Shown in pieces: positions 8,115 to 16,843 of a stretch of DNA of 64,000 bases. The number at the start of each line of letters is the position of its first letter. Positions within the stretch are counted from its first letter, which is position 1. Below the pieces are notes generated by a model that was not told the origin of the DNA, did not search any database, and worked only from the letters and a program-made list of their open reading frames with translations. Position numbers and translations under genes: made by a program. Origin of the DNA: Flavobacterium tiangeerense (GTDB lineage Bacteria > Bacteroidota > Bacteroidia > Flavobacteriales > Flavobacteriaceae); NCBI RefSeq assembly GCF_007830355.1, contig NZ_VLKO01000001.1:248001-312000 (forward strand), read 5' to 3'.

Positions 8115-8231
8115 GTGCGTCTAACAAGTAATTGGTCGTGGATTAACATGATTTCACTTTATACCAATCATTAGATTTTTTAAAATATTGAGATAGTATT
8201 TGTGTTCACTAGCGTGACGCTCTCGGCAGCT
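8115..8231. repeat. Array repeat F (left arm decayed)
   Basis: The left arm is changed to gcgtctaacaagtaattggtc, but the following ggattaac, the central cattagattttttaaaata and the right arm ttcactagcgtgacgctc still identify the family. It starts about 23 bp after the preceding stop, and the last array gene begins 73 bp downstream. Confidence 0.75.
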
Positions 8232-8304
8232 GTTAAGTCAAAAAGATAAAAGCATTACAACATTACAATCAATTAAAAACAGATAATTTCAACCAAAAAT
8301 AGTT

Positions 8305-8781
8305 ATGACAAATTGGACGCAAAAAATGCAAGAGGTTTTAAACGAAAAAACTGAAAATTATACGACTCAAGAGAAAGCTCATATTAGTTTTGATTATTTA
8401 AAAAATCTACTGGTAAAAATTGAAGACAATCATATTCCTGATAGTGAAGTGCTTCGCACAAAAATGGAACAGGTGATTAATGGCATACAACATAAGACAC
8501 CGGAACAAAAAGTCCAGTACCATGGAAAACATTTAATTGAAATAACCAATTTACAAACCTTTGTAGAAGAGAACTTCAATTATGTTAAAAAAGGTAAATT
8601 TAAAAGAAGTTATGTAAGTAAGGGTATGATTTTCGGAATGTCTTTCGGAATAGCTATTGGTGCTGCATTTGGAAAAATAGCAATAGGTTTATCAGTAGGT
8701 ATGTTGTGGGGTTTAGGCATAGGAGGGTTTATTGGTAGTAATTTAGATCGAAAAGCTGAAATCGGAAATAGAGTCTTGTAA
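8305..8781 (+). CDS. Hypothetical protein with C-terminal glycine-zipper hairpin
   Basis: This 158-residue protein has a soluble, helical N-terminal half (residues about 1-100) and a C-terminal glycine-rich membrane hairpin (about 108-145: GMIFGMSFGIAIGAAFGK then IAIGLSVGMLWGLGIGGFIG). Such glycine zippers occur in small membrane-inserting or channel-like proteins. The family is not recognised. It follows repeat F but has no repeat behind it, so it is either the last unit of the array or the resident gene next to it. A weak hairpin follows its stop (agttcc 8792-8797 with ggaact 8809-8814). Confidence 0.65.
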   Translation: MTNWTQKMQEVLNEKTENYTTQEKAHISFDYLKNLLVKIEDNHIPDSEVLRTKMEQVINGIQHKTPEQKVQYHGKHLIEITNLQTFVEENFNYVKKGKFKRSYVSKGMIFGMSFGIAIGAAFGKIAIGLSVGMLWGLGIGGFIGSNLDRKAEIGNRVL

Positions 8782-9062
8782 AAATAAAGAAGTTCCCTCG
8801 ATTAGATGGAACTCCACACGTACTTTTAAAAAAATATGTAGGGTTTGAAATACAATTACCTACACCCATAGGATCATTAATACCTTGATACTTTTTTAGG
8901 TATGAAATAATATTGATAATGCGTCTATTTTAAAATAAAATGCATTTGATATTGAGATATGTTCTTTGTTTTAGTATTTTATTTCGTTTATTTTCTAAAA
9001 CAGAAAGACTGAGGTTTTTTCATTGACTGACACAAGCAGCAAGTACATTTAATGAAATGTCT
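8782..9062. other. Intergenic stretch, right edge of the repeat array
   Basis: No coding frame, no copy of the array repeat and no tRNA are visible in the ~300 bp before the DUF389 gene. There is a weak hairpin just after the previous stop (8792-8814) and AT-rich sequence. This is probably where accessory DNA gives way to ordinary chromosome. Confidence 0.5.
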
Positions 9063-9070
9063 TATATTTG
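9063..9070 (+). promoter_or_regulatory. Possible -7 box of the DUF389 gene
   Basis: TATATTTG fits the Bacteroidota -7 consensus TAnnTTTG and lies 18 bp before the ATG at 9089. No TTG is at the expected -33 distance, so the call is weak. Confidence 0.4.
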
Positions 9071-9088
9071 AACTCAAAGTAAAAATTA

Positions 9089-10393
9089 ATGAACAAATTA
9101 TTAAATTTCCTCGATTTAACAAAAGGAGAGGACAATAAAGAAACCGTGCTCGAGAATGTGAAATCGAATATTTCGTTTCGAGGTGCTAACCTTTGGATTC
9201 TTTCTTGTGCCATCGTGGTGGCGTCTATTGGTTTGAACGTTAACTCTACTGCTGTAATTATAGGTGCTATGCTAATTTCGCCATTAATGGGACCAATCAT
9301 TGGGGCTGGCTTTGCGCTCGGCATATATGATTTCGAACTTCTGAAGAAATCGTTAAAGAATTTAGTAATAGCGACTTTTGTGAGTCTTGCAGTGTCAACT
9401 ATTTATTTTTATCTAAGTCCGTTTAAAGAAACTCAATCTGAACTTCTGGCTCGTACTTCTCCAAATATATATGATATTCTGATTGCCTTTTTTGGTGGCT
9501 TAGTAGGGGTAATTGCCATTACACGAAAAGAAAAAGGAAACCCTATTCCAGGTGTTGCAATTGCTACTGCCTTGATGCCGCCACTTTGTACCGCAGGATA
9601 TGGTTTGGCAATTGGCAACTACCGATTTTTTGGAGGAGCAATTTACCTATACACTATCAACTGTGTTTTCATCTGTGTTGCTACTTTCTTGATTGTAAAA
9701 TTCTTGAAATATCCGCGTTTGGTTCAATTTGAAAAAGCGCGAGAAAAACAAATTACATATGTTATTACAACCTTGACTGTTGTATTGCTGATGCCCAGCA
9801 TTTACTTTGGCTATACGTTGTTTGAGGAAAGAAAATTTGAACAAAAAGTAAATTCATTCATCCAAAATGAATTTACGGATAAAGGATATACCATCATCTA
9901 TCAAAAAACACGCTATAAATCCAATTCAAGCAGTGTCGAGATTGCGCTACTTTCAAAGCGATTTACCCCGCAAGAAAGTGCCGAGATAAATCAAAGATTA
10001 AAAATTTATGATTTAAAAGGAACTCAATTTAAAATCCGTCAAGATACCACGAATCTAAAGCAGGACATTTTAAACCAAATTAAAAATGATAAAGCCAATG
10101 TAGATGAAAAAGATGCTGTCATTGCAACTTTGAGAAATGAAATTGAAAATAATAAATATGATAATACATCTTTACTTAATGAAGCTAGAATACTATTTCC
10201 GGTACTAACTGATATTTCTATTTCTAATCATCCATTTAATGTAAGTCAAGAAAAGAAAGATATTGTTCCTGTTGTTATTTATTCCAGTATTAAGCAATTG
10301 AACAGAGAGGACACCCAAAAATTAGAGCAATGGATTAAAATAAGAATCAAAAAAAATACAGTAGAGGTATTTTGGAAAAGCACTAGCAATTAG
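9089..10393 (+). CDS. DUF389 membrane protein
   Basis: A 434-residue protein whose N-terminal part (about 30-245) has six to seven membrane helices with the DUF389 (TIGR00341-like) signature: NSTAVIIGAMLISPLMGPIIG at 51-71 and GVAIATALMPPLCTAGYGLA further on. The C-terminal ~190 residues are soluble with a coiled-coil-like stretch (ILNQIKNDKANVDEKDAVIA). The biochemical role of the family is unknown. The gene stands alone; the 188 bp after it contains no recognisable terminator. Confidence 0.9.
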   Translation: MNKLLNFLDLTKGEDNKETVLENVKSNISFRGANLWILSCAIVVASIGLNVNSTAVIIGAMLISPLMGPIIGAGFALGIYDFELLKKSLKNLVIATFVSLAVSTIYFYLSPFKETQSELLARTSPNIYDILIAFFGGLVGVIAITRKEKGNPIPGVAIATALMPPLCTAGYGLAIGNYRFFGGAIYLYTINCVFICVATFLIVKFLKYPRLVQFEKAREKQITYVITTLTVVLLMPSIYFGYTLFEERKFEQKVNSFIQNEFTDKGYTIIYQKTRYKSNSSSVEIALLSKRFTPQESAEINQRLKIYDLKGTQFKIRQDTTNLKQDILNQIKNDKANVDEKDAVIATLRNEIENNKYDNTSLLNEARILFPVLTDISISNHPFNVSQEKKDIVPVVIYSSIKQLNREDTQKLEQWIKIRIKKNTVEVFWKSTSN

Positions 10394-10581
10394 ACAATGA
10401 TTCAAACCATTTAGAACTTTATGCAGTAGGTTTTAAAACAAGGCTAAAGCGTTACAAATTATTAAGCCTGTCAAAGTAGCAAAATTCAAAAACACGATCA
10501 AAGCCTTAAAAGACCTACATAATCCTTGAGATTGCTATACTTTTAAATTAAACATCGTATTCCCTGCAAACAATAACACGT

Positions 10582-11799
10582 ATGAAATCGCTAATCTACC
10601 CTTTATTTCTGCTCATCATTGCGACACAATTTGCATTTGCACAAGAAAAATTACCCATACTTAAAACTGACAAAAACACTATTAGTATAAAAGAGGGAAA
10701 TTCTGATTATAAAGATGAATGGACGATAGCGCCAGAAGTGAAGTCAGATGTTTTTGTAACACAGAGATTTACAGGAACTAAAATAATTACATTTTATTCA
10801 GAAATCGATAGCATATCTTTTACAGTAAAACCAAACAAAAAATATGACTTTATTATTTTGCTAAACGGAAAATACAAAGCTCATACTCAAATAAATACTG
10901 ATAGCAAACAAAATCCTTCATTAGAACCTAAACTATTTTACACAAGACTAACAAAAACAGACCAGGCTACAGACACCATACCTTTCACACTTGGAATTGA
11001 CAATAGAATTCATATGAAAGGTAAAGTAAACTATTCAGACACTTTAGATTTTATGTTTGATACAGGAGCAAGTTCTTGTGTTATTACTTCCTCATTAATT
11101 AATAAAAAAGTAAAAATTAATTTAGACGGAAATCAAGAAAATACTGGAACAGATGGCAAAGCAATCGTGGGGACAAGTTCTAAAAATACAATTGAAATCA
11201 ACGATTTGAAATGGGAAAATGTTTCACTTTTGTCAATTGATTATCAAAAACCATCTTTTGATTTAGTTTTAGGTTGGATTGCGTTTGAAGGCAAAATTAT
11301 TGAAATTGATTATGAAAAAAGCATTTTAATAGTTCACCAATCATTACCAAAATTGTCTACTGAATATTCCAAGTTGGATTTTAAATTAATAGAAGGAATA
11401 CCCTATATAAAATTAAAACTTATAATAAATGGGAAAGTAAGTGAAAGTTGGTTTGATTTTGATACAGGCTCAAACGGTACGTTAGTTGTTGGGCAAAAGT
11501 TTGCAAAAGAGCATTTTCTTAACAATGAAATGAAACAAATAGGAACAATTACATCCGTAGGTTCTGCAGGAAAGGAAATAATTAGCAATTTAGTGATGTT
11601 GCCCAAGCTGAAAATTGGAGATTTTGAGATGTATCAAATTCCTCTATCAATTCAACAAAAAGAAATAGAAAACGTAGAGCATAATGAAAACATTGGTAAT
11701 AAAATTTTAAAAAGGTTTAATGCGGTTATTGACTTTAAGCATCATCACATTTACCTAAAACCAAATAATCTATTTTATGATCAGATGCTAAAAAATTAA
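10582..11799 (+). CDS. Secreted retropepsin-like aspartic protease with two DTG lobes
   Basis: A 405-residue protein with a signal peptide (MKSLIYPLFLLIIATQFAFAQ). Two retropepsin-like half-sites are visible: LDFMFDTGASSCVIT (Asp160-Thr-Gly) and SWFDFDTGSNGTLVV (Asp294-Thr-Gly). Each is followed by a hydrophobic strand-Gly segment (DLVLGWIAF, and NIGNKILKRFNAVIDF), as in the second half of each lobe. Single-chain two-lobed proteins of this kind occur in Bacteroidota and are assumed to be periplasmic or outer-membrane-facing proteases. The N-terminal ~115 residues form an additional beta domain of unknown role. No partner gene is apparent. Confidence 0.85.
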   Translation: MKSLIYPLFLLIIATQFAFAQEKLPILKTDKNTISIKEGNSDYKDEWTIAPEVKSDVFVTQRFTGTKIITFYSEIDSISFTVKPNKKYDFIILLNGKYKAHTQINTDSKQNPSLEPKLFYTRLTKTDQATDTIPFTLGIDNRIHMKGKVNYSDTLDFMFDTGASSCVITSSLINKKVKINLDGNQENTGTDGKAIVGTSSKNTIEINDLKWENVSLLSIDYQKPSFDLVLGWIAFEGKIIEIDYEKSILIVHQSLPKLSTEYSKLDFKLIEGIPYIKLKLIINGKVSESWFDFDTGSNGTLVVGQKFAKEHFLNNEMKQIGTITSVGSAGKEIISNLVMLPKLKIGDFEMYQIPLSIQQKEIENVEHNENIGNKILKRFNAVIDFKHHHIYLKPNNLFYDQMLKN

Positions 11800-11942
11800 A
11801 TGTTATACAATTAAAAAAAGGGCTCTAATCCAAAATGGCTCTTGTATAAATCGAATACTTATCTTTGAAAAGAAAACTTGCGTTTGTAACGTAAGTACCT
11901 AAAAAAGCAACATTATATAACACCTACTAAATCCCAAAAAAA

Positions 11943-12665
11943 ATGAAAAAAATAGTTATCCTTTTACTACTTATTGTTTCATTAAAGGGCTTTTCACAAA
12001 ACCTTGAGTTATTTGGAAAAGTCGAATCTTACGGCTTACAGGAAACAGGTAAAATTTATTGGACGGAAGAAGGAAAGCAATTTGATCCTAAAAAATTTAT
12101 ACCTTTTGGAAAGGATAGAGCGTTCCGTTTTAAAATAGCCATTGCCGAAATCAAGAAATTAAACAGTCCCGTTTTGGTCTTTGCAACAGACATAAAGCAA
12201 GAAACAACTAATCCAAACAGTTGCGTACAGCGCATCAAGGTATTGGAAATTGTAAATGCTTCTGAGTTTGATAATTTAAAAAACATAGCCCTTAACACTG
12301 ATTTAGTGTTAAATCTAAATTGTGAAGCCGGTGTTTACTACGATGCTAGAATGGAACAGTTAGAGCAGTTTGTAGGGTCTTACACGCTAACTACTGCTGA
12401 TAATTTTCGCACCATTAGATTGGGTAATGATTTAAAACGGTACAACGGCTATCTCTCGAAACAAACAAAAGATTATATGACCACAGAAGTTGGAAGTTGG
12501 AACTATGATAAAGAACAAAAAATACTTTCTTTTTACGTATTCAGACAAATGAACGAACAGTACGGCTTAGTCCTGAGTATGAATAATGAATATAATTTTA
12601 CGGTTAAACAAAGCGAAGGCCCCATGTTGTTTGAGTCAGAAATAGGAGTCTTGAAAAAAAGATAA
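11943..12665 (+). CDS. Secreted hypothetical protein
   Basis: A 240-residue protein with a signal peptide (MKKIVILLLLIVSLKGFSQ). The mature part has two cysteines (NSCVQR and LNCEAG) that may form a disulfide. No family is recognised; the second half (residues about 135-240) looks like a small beta domain (GSYTLTTADNFRTIRLGNDL). It lies 143 bp after the retropepsin-like gene on the same strand, without a clear promoter between them, so co-transcription is possible but not shown. Confidence 0.65.
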   Translation: MKKIVILLLLIVSLKGFSQNLELFGKVESYGLQETGKIYWTEEGKQFDPKKFIPFGKDRAFRFKIAIAEIKKLNSPVLVFATDIKQETTNPNSCVQRIKVLEIVNASEFDNLKNIALNTDLVLNLNCEAGVYYDARMEQLEQFVGSYTLTTADNFRTIRLGNDLKRYNGYLSKQTKDYMTTEVGSWNYDKEQKILSFYVFRQMNEQYGLVLSMNNEYNFTVKQSEGPMLFESEIGVLKKR

Positions 12666-13002
12666 CACTAATAAAAATGTAAGCTTCTGTAAAAGTTTTT
12701 ATTAAAAAAAAAGCTACGATTTTATCCATTAGAACCTCAATATAGCAATTACAAATCGTGCTTTATAAAATAGACAGCTCGCTTTGTATAGCTTACTGTT
12801 CTATTTTTTATTAGATTCAAAAGCAAACTATAAGATTAGAATACATTACGGTTTTGTAATTTAGAACTACTATATTTACGGTATACATACAGCGTTTTTA
12901 AAGCATATTGGCTATGATAATAATAAGTCTTAAAAAGTGCTTCTGAAATTAATTCTTTAGCAAAAGAACAAAGTTAGATAGTATTAAAAAACAAAAACCT
13001 AA
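12666..13002. other. Intergenic stretch with a bulged hairpin
   Basis: No coding frame is visible. A terminator-like hairpin lies at about 12767-12808 (aaaatagacag pairs with ctgttctatttt with one bulge, then a T run), 100 bp after the previous stop. A tatattta box at about 12889-12896 resembles a -7 element but ends in A rather than G. Confidence 0.4.
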
Positions 13003-13695
13003 ATGAAAACAAGCCACATCAGTAAAAAAGAAATTCAAAAGGGTGAAGAGGTAAAATGTTGGGATATAAGAGAAGGAATTTTCAATTTAATCAAATCAAC
13101 CTTTCCCGATTTAAAACAAGACGATTATATTACTATTGACGAATTGAATCAATACAGACGCCTCTATTTAACCTCCTTAATCATTCTGGAAAAAGGAGAA
13201 ATTGCGGCCATTGATCAAGATGTAATGGAGGCGATAAAAAACAACTCCATTCTTTCTGAAAATATTCAAGATGAAATAGAGGCTGAACTCACTTTTGGAC
13301 AAAAACTTGCTGATAATGTTGCTTCATTTGGTGGTAGTTGGATGTTTATCATCACTTTTTTTTCTTTCATCTTAATTTGGATGATCATTAATATTTGGTT
13401 TTTAACTACAAAACCATTTGACCCATTCCCCTTTATATTGCTTAACTTGATTCTTTCTTGTTTAGCGGCTATCCAAGCTCCTATTATTATGATGAGCCAA
13501 AACCGACAAGAGCAAAAAGACAGACAGAGAAGCGAACATGATTATAAAATCAATTTAAAAGCCGAACTTGAAATAAAACTTTTAAGTGAAAAAATTGATC
13601 ATTTGTTAGCCCATCAAAACAAAAAACTACTTGAAATTCAAGAAATCCAAACAGACTATCTAGAAGATTTAATGAAAGAACTCAAAAAGAAATAA
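13003..13695 (+). CDS. DUF1003 membrane protein
   Basis: This 230-residue protein matches the DUF1003 family: ADNVASFGGSWMFIITFF leads into the first membrane helix (about 108-130), and a second helix (about 142-165) ends in NLILSCLAAIQAPIIMMSQN, the family's best-conserved stretch. A charged, coiled-coil-like C-terminal tail (about 167-230) follows. Residues 1-100 are soluble and helical. The function of the family is unknown. The N-terminus begins with KTSHISKKEIQKGEEVKCWDIREGI. Confidence 0.88.
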   Translation: MKTSHISKKEIQKGEEVKCWDIREGIFNLIKSTFPDLKQDDYITIDELNQYRRLYLTSLIILEKGEIAAIDQDVMEAIKNNSILSENIQDEIEAELTFGQKLADNVASFGGSWMFIITFFSFILIWMIINIWFLTTKPFDPFPFILLNLILSCLAAIQAPIIMMSQNRQEQKDRQRSEHDYKINLKAELEIKLLSEKIDHLLAHQNKKLLEIQEIQTDYLEDLMKELKKK

Positions 13696-13879
13696 AATTA
13701 AATACCACAGCATAAATTTCAAATGATCAGATAGCAACTAAAAACAAAACATATTCATAATGATACTTGTTCTTATTTTGTAGTTAAAATCAATTATATT
13801 TACGATTAAATTCACTTACCCTTTTGACCAATCGAGATAGCTATTAACCTACATGCAGAATAATTAAGAATCTATAAAC

Positions 13880-14596
13880 ATGAATTGTAACAATTGTAAT
13901 CAAGAATTAACCTCAAAGTATTGTCCAGAGTGCGGACAGCCAGCTGAGCTAAAAAGAATTAACGGACACTACATAATTCATGAAATAGAACATGTTTTAC
14001 ATTTTGAACGGGGCATTTTATTTACCGTTAAAGAGTTACTAGTTAATCCTGGGAAAAACATCAGAGATTATTTCACACAAAACAGAACCCGCCTTGTTAA
14101 ACCGGTTATATTTATAATTGTCACATCATTAATTTACACCATCCTAAATAACTTTTTCAACCTTGAGGATGGATATGTAAAATACCAAGGAGCTCAGAAT
14201 GATACAACAAGCATAATTGTAAAATGGTTGCAAGGACATTATGGATATGCAAACATATTAATGGGAGTATTAATAGCAATGTGGTTGAAAATATTTTTTA
14301 AAAAGTCCAGCTATAACTTCTACGAAATCTTGATAATGCTATGTTTTGTTTTGGGAATGGCAATGCTGATATTTTCAGTTTTTGTAATCATTGAAGGTGT
14401 AACACATTTCAAAATTATGACATTTGCAGGTGCCGTAGGTATATTGTATAGTTCTTGGGCAGTAGGACATTTTTTTAATAAAGGCAAAGTTATGAGCTAT
14501 ATTAAGGCATTGGGTGCGTACCTATTAGGTATGATATTTTTTTGGGTAATACCTGTAGTAATAGGAATTTTAATTGATTTGGTGAACAAAAACTAA
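13880..14596 (+). CDS. DUF3667 membrane protein with zinc-ribbon N-terminus
   Basis: A 238-residue protein. The N-terminus is a zinc ribbon of the form CNNC-x8-CPEC (residues 3-20). It is followed by IIHEIEHVLHFERGILFTVKELLVNPGKNIRDYF, split here across residues about 32-65, which is the DUF3667 signature. Four to five membrane helices follow. The family is common in Bacteroidota and uncharacterised. The gene appears monocistronic, with 184 bp before it and 138 bp after it. Confidence 0.88.
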   Translation: MNCNNCNQELTSKYCPECGQPAELKRINGHYIIHEIEHVLHFERGILFTVKELLVNPGKNIRDYFTQNRTRLVKPVIFIIVTSLIYTILNNFFNLEDGYVKYQGAQNDTTSIIVKWLQGHYGYANILMGVLIAMWLKIFFKKSSYNFYEILIMLCFVLGMAMLIFSVFVIIEGVTHFKIMTFAGAVGILYSSWAVGHFFNKGKVMSYIKALGAYLLGMIFFWVIPVVIGILIDLVNKN

Positions 14597-14734
14597 AAAA
14601 AGCAACTTAAAAAATTTACAATTAGTTCTAGCGAATAAAATAGTATCATACTTACAAAACACAATCCAAATCGTTTTTAAAGAGAAAAACGGTTCACACA
14701 TATTTTATAAAATAGATTAACCAAGCCAACCATC

Positions 14735-15355
14735 ATGATTCTATTTTTAAAAAAATTATTTCAAACAAAAAAGAAATCTCCCCAGATGAGTACCAGCATT
14801 TTACAGTCGATATTACAAAAATCTAAGGACAACAAAGAAATAATTGCCATCTGGCAATACAATTCTGACAAAGGTTCCCTTGTAGGGTACATCACTGAAA
14901 TTAATGAAGAGTATATTGGGTTTAGACATTACACCCGTTTTGGCAAACCTGATGGAATTATTTTTATAAAAGTAGAAAACATTAAAAATGTTGACTTTAA
15001 TGATGATTACATCAAGGTTATGGAATGCCTCATTCAATATTCTGATATTATTGATAAGCCATCCAACTTTGCAATTCACTTGAATCAATCCGAAAACTGG
15101 CAGTTTAGTGCTATTTTACAATTGTATAACAATCAGGATCAAATGGCGAGCTTTGAAATCAACGGAAATGAGTTTTTCACTGGTTTTGTTAAAGACCTTT
15201 CTGACCAAGATTTCATTCTGAATTGTGTAGCAAAAAACGGAGAAGATCTAGGAACTTCGCTCTTTAAAATAGAAGACGTTACTGAGGTAAGAGTGAATGA
15301 TATTGATGATAGAAGAAGATTGTTATTGTACAATTGGCGTAAAGCTACTCTGTAA
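14735..15355 (+). CDS. Hypothetical protein with an internal duplication
   Basis: A 206-residue soluble protein, not recognised. Two related segments are visible: residues about 48-85 (GYITEINEEYIGFRHYTRFG, ending in IKVENIKNVDFND) and about 150-187 (GFVKDLSDQDFILNCVAKNG, ending in FKIEDVTEVRVND). Both follow the pattern G-hydrophobic-strand, then a Gly turn, then (I/F)K(V/I)E(N/D)(I/V)xxVxxND. This suggests two small beta-barrel (SH3- or LSm-like) domains joined by a linker. ATG 14735 is used; ATG 14786 (MSTSILQ) would remove a basic tail and is equally possible. Confidence 0.65.
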   Translation: MILFLKKLFQTKKKSPQMSTSILQSILQKSKDNKEIIAIWQYNSDKGSLVGYITEINEEYIGFRHYTRFGKPDGIIFIKVENIKNVDFNDDYIKVMECLIQYSDIIDKPSNFAIHLNQSENWQFSAILQLYNNQDQMASFEINGNEFFTGFVKDLSDQDFILNCVAKNGEDLGTSLFKIEDVTEVRVNDIDDRRRLLLYNWRKATL

Positions 15356-15416
15356 TTCATCCGAAAACACTAAAATCATAACGCCAAATTGCATAACACT
15401 ACTCAATTAAAATATA

Positions 15417-15740
15417 ATGAAACATGCTGAATTTACTATTGAAAACAATACCATAGAATTCTTTAATACCATTTTTGGAGTGGAAAAAGTACTACTCAAC
15501 GGAAAGAATATTTCGAGTAAATTTTCTTTTTCAGGCGCCGACCACGCTATAAAATTACAGGACAGAAATCTGGTTTTAAAAGTCAGATACGTAATAGGAA
15601 ATATCAAAATGCAATTGATGGAAAATGATCTATTGCTTGAAGAACAATCTGCTAAAATTAGTATCAAACAGAGGATTTTTGCGGCTTTAATTGGAGTTGG
15701 CATAGGATTCTTACTTACTAGGCTTACGAGTTATATATAA
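15417..15740 (+). CDS. Small hypothetical protein with C-terminal membrane helix
   Basis: A 107-residue protein with a beta-rich N-terminal domain (MKHAEFTIENNTIEFFNTIF) and a likely tail helix (about 88-105, IFAALIGVGIGFLLTRL). The family is not recognised. It lies 61 bp after the duplicated-domain gene on the same strand, so the two may share a transcript. An opposite-strand frame covers most of it, but the plus-strand reading has normal codon use and the more natural start. Confidence 0.6.
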   Translation: MKHAEFTIENNTIEFFNTIFGVEKVLLNGKNISSKFSFSGADHAIKLQDRNLVLKVRYVIGNIKMQLMENDLLLEEQSAKISIKQRIFAALIGVGIGFLLTRLTSYI

Positions 15741-15889
15741 GTTTAAAAGCAAAACTTCTCCCTTACAAATGTGCTATCGGTAAGATGGTTTATTTACCAA
15801 AATTAAACCGTACTTTAGTGTTGTTTTCCTTTTGCAAGTATGCATTTAAAACCAAAAAGAAAACAAATCATTTTTTGAACTAGAACATT

Positions 15890-16750
15890 ATGAAAAATAT
15901 ACAATTAGGATGGGTCGGTTTGGGCAACATGGGTAACCCAATGGTGCTTAACCTACTTAAAGCGGGTTTTAATGTATCCGTTTTTAACAGAACCAAAGAA
16001 AAAGAAGCACCTTTACTAGCTGCAGGGGCAAAATCAGCAAACAGCTTACAAGATTTAATGGAAACTTGCGATGTAATTTTGACCATGTTATCTAATGACG
16101 CAGCAGTAAAAGAAGTTTTTGAAGGTCCGAGCGGTTTGTTATCGAAAGCTAATTCTGGGAAAACCATCATTAATATGAGCACCGTTTCTCCTGAAACTTC
16201 TCGCTATTTAAACACCATTTGTAACCAACACCAAGTAGCATTTATAGATGCGCCCGTTTCAGGAAGTGTAAAACCAGCACAAGATGGAACGCTCGTAATT
16301 CTTGTGGGTGCTACTACAGAAAATTTTAAAGTTGCAAAACCGATATTTGATGTTTTGGGTAAAATTGCCATTCATGTAGGCGAACCCGGCGTGGCAAGTT
16401 CAGCAAAATTAGCCATTAATTATTTACTTGGCCTCAACTTACAAGGTATTGCAGAGACCGTATTATTTGCCGAGAAAAATGGCGTAAGTAAAGAAGACAT
16501 GCTCAACATCATCAATCAAGGCGCTTGTGGCAACGGCATCACTAACATTAAAACACCTGCTATTTTAAGCGATTCCTATCCAGCAGCATTTGCGTTGAAA
16601 CACTTGGTTAAAGATTTAGGCTTGGCCAAAGCAGCGGGATTAGATTCGCCACTCATTCATCCTTTGTATGACAGTTACGCTGCAGCTGAAAAAGAAGGAT
16701 TGGGCGATCAAGATGTAATGGCGATTATTAGTAGTTTGAAAAGTAAATAG
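15890..16750 (+). CDS. NAD(P)-dependent oxidoreductase, 3-hydroxyisobutyrate dehydrogenase family
   Basis: This 286-residue protein has the beta-hydroxyacid dehydrogenase layout: an N-terminal Rossmann motif GWVGLGNMGNPM (about 6-17) with an Arg three residues after the second strand (FNRTKEK), which suggests NADPH; the substrate-site segment DAPVSGSVKPAQDGTLVI (about 121-138); and the helix with the catalytic Lys (SSAKLAINYLL). The length is typical. Likely substrates are small beta-hydroxy acids or glyoxylate/succinic semialdehyde. A perfect 16-bp convergent terminator follows. Confidence 0.9.
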   Translation: MKNIQLGWVGLGNMGNPMVLNLLKAGFNVSVFNRTKEKEAPLLAAGAKSANSLQDLMETCDVILTMLSNDAAVKEVFEGPSGLLSKANSGKTIINMSTVSPETSRYLNTICNQHQVAFIDAPVSGSVKPAQDGTLVILVGATTENFKVAKPIFDVLGKIAIHVGEPGVASSAKLAINYLLGLNLQGIAETVLFAEKNGVSKEDMLNIINQGACGNGITNIKTPAILSDSYPAAFALKHLVKDLGLAKAAGLDSPLIHPLYDSYAAAEKEGLGDQDVMAIISSLKSK

Positions 16751-16780
16751 GGTTTTATAATTCTATTAAATACCCACAAA

Positions 16781-16822
16781 AACAAGAAAAGCTACACCCA
16801 GTAAGATGTAGCTTTTCTTGTT
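16781..16822. terminator. Bidirectional terminator between convergent genes
   Basis: Perfect 16-bp stem (16781-16796 with 16807-16822), 10-nt loop. It lies between the dehydrogenase stop (16750, plus) and the CDGSH stop (16844, minus). The arms carry runs of A and T, so it can serve both directions. Confidence 0.85.
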
Positions 16823-16843
16823 TACTCGAATCAGAAAACGATA

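Noticed and set aside
3631..8231. CRISPR array.
   Set aside because: The repeats are over 100 bp, imperfect, and separated by whole genes rather than uniform short spacers; no cas genes are seen.
8119..8238. Repeat F contains GTCTAAC (8119-8125) and GTTAAGT (8232-8238), which fit the classical attC core sites RYYYAAC and GTTRRRY.
   Set aside because: The other five copies do not have these heptamers at the same place (they read gtcccgc on the left), so the match is probably chance and cannot be used to call true attC sites.
12889..12896. tatattta as a -7 promoter box for the DUF1003 gene.
   Set aside because: The final G of TAnnTTTG is missing, there is no TTG at -33, and it lies over 100 bp from the start codon.
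15407..15703. Leftward frame opposite the 107-residue gene at 15417-15740.
   Set aside because: It is the complement of a better rightward frame and has no convincing start or family features.
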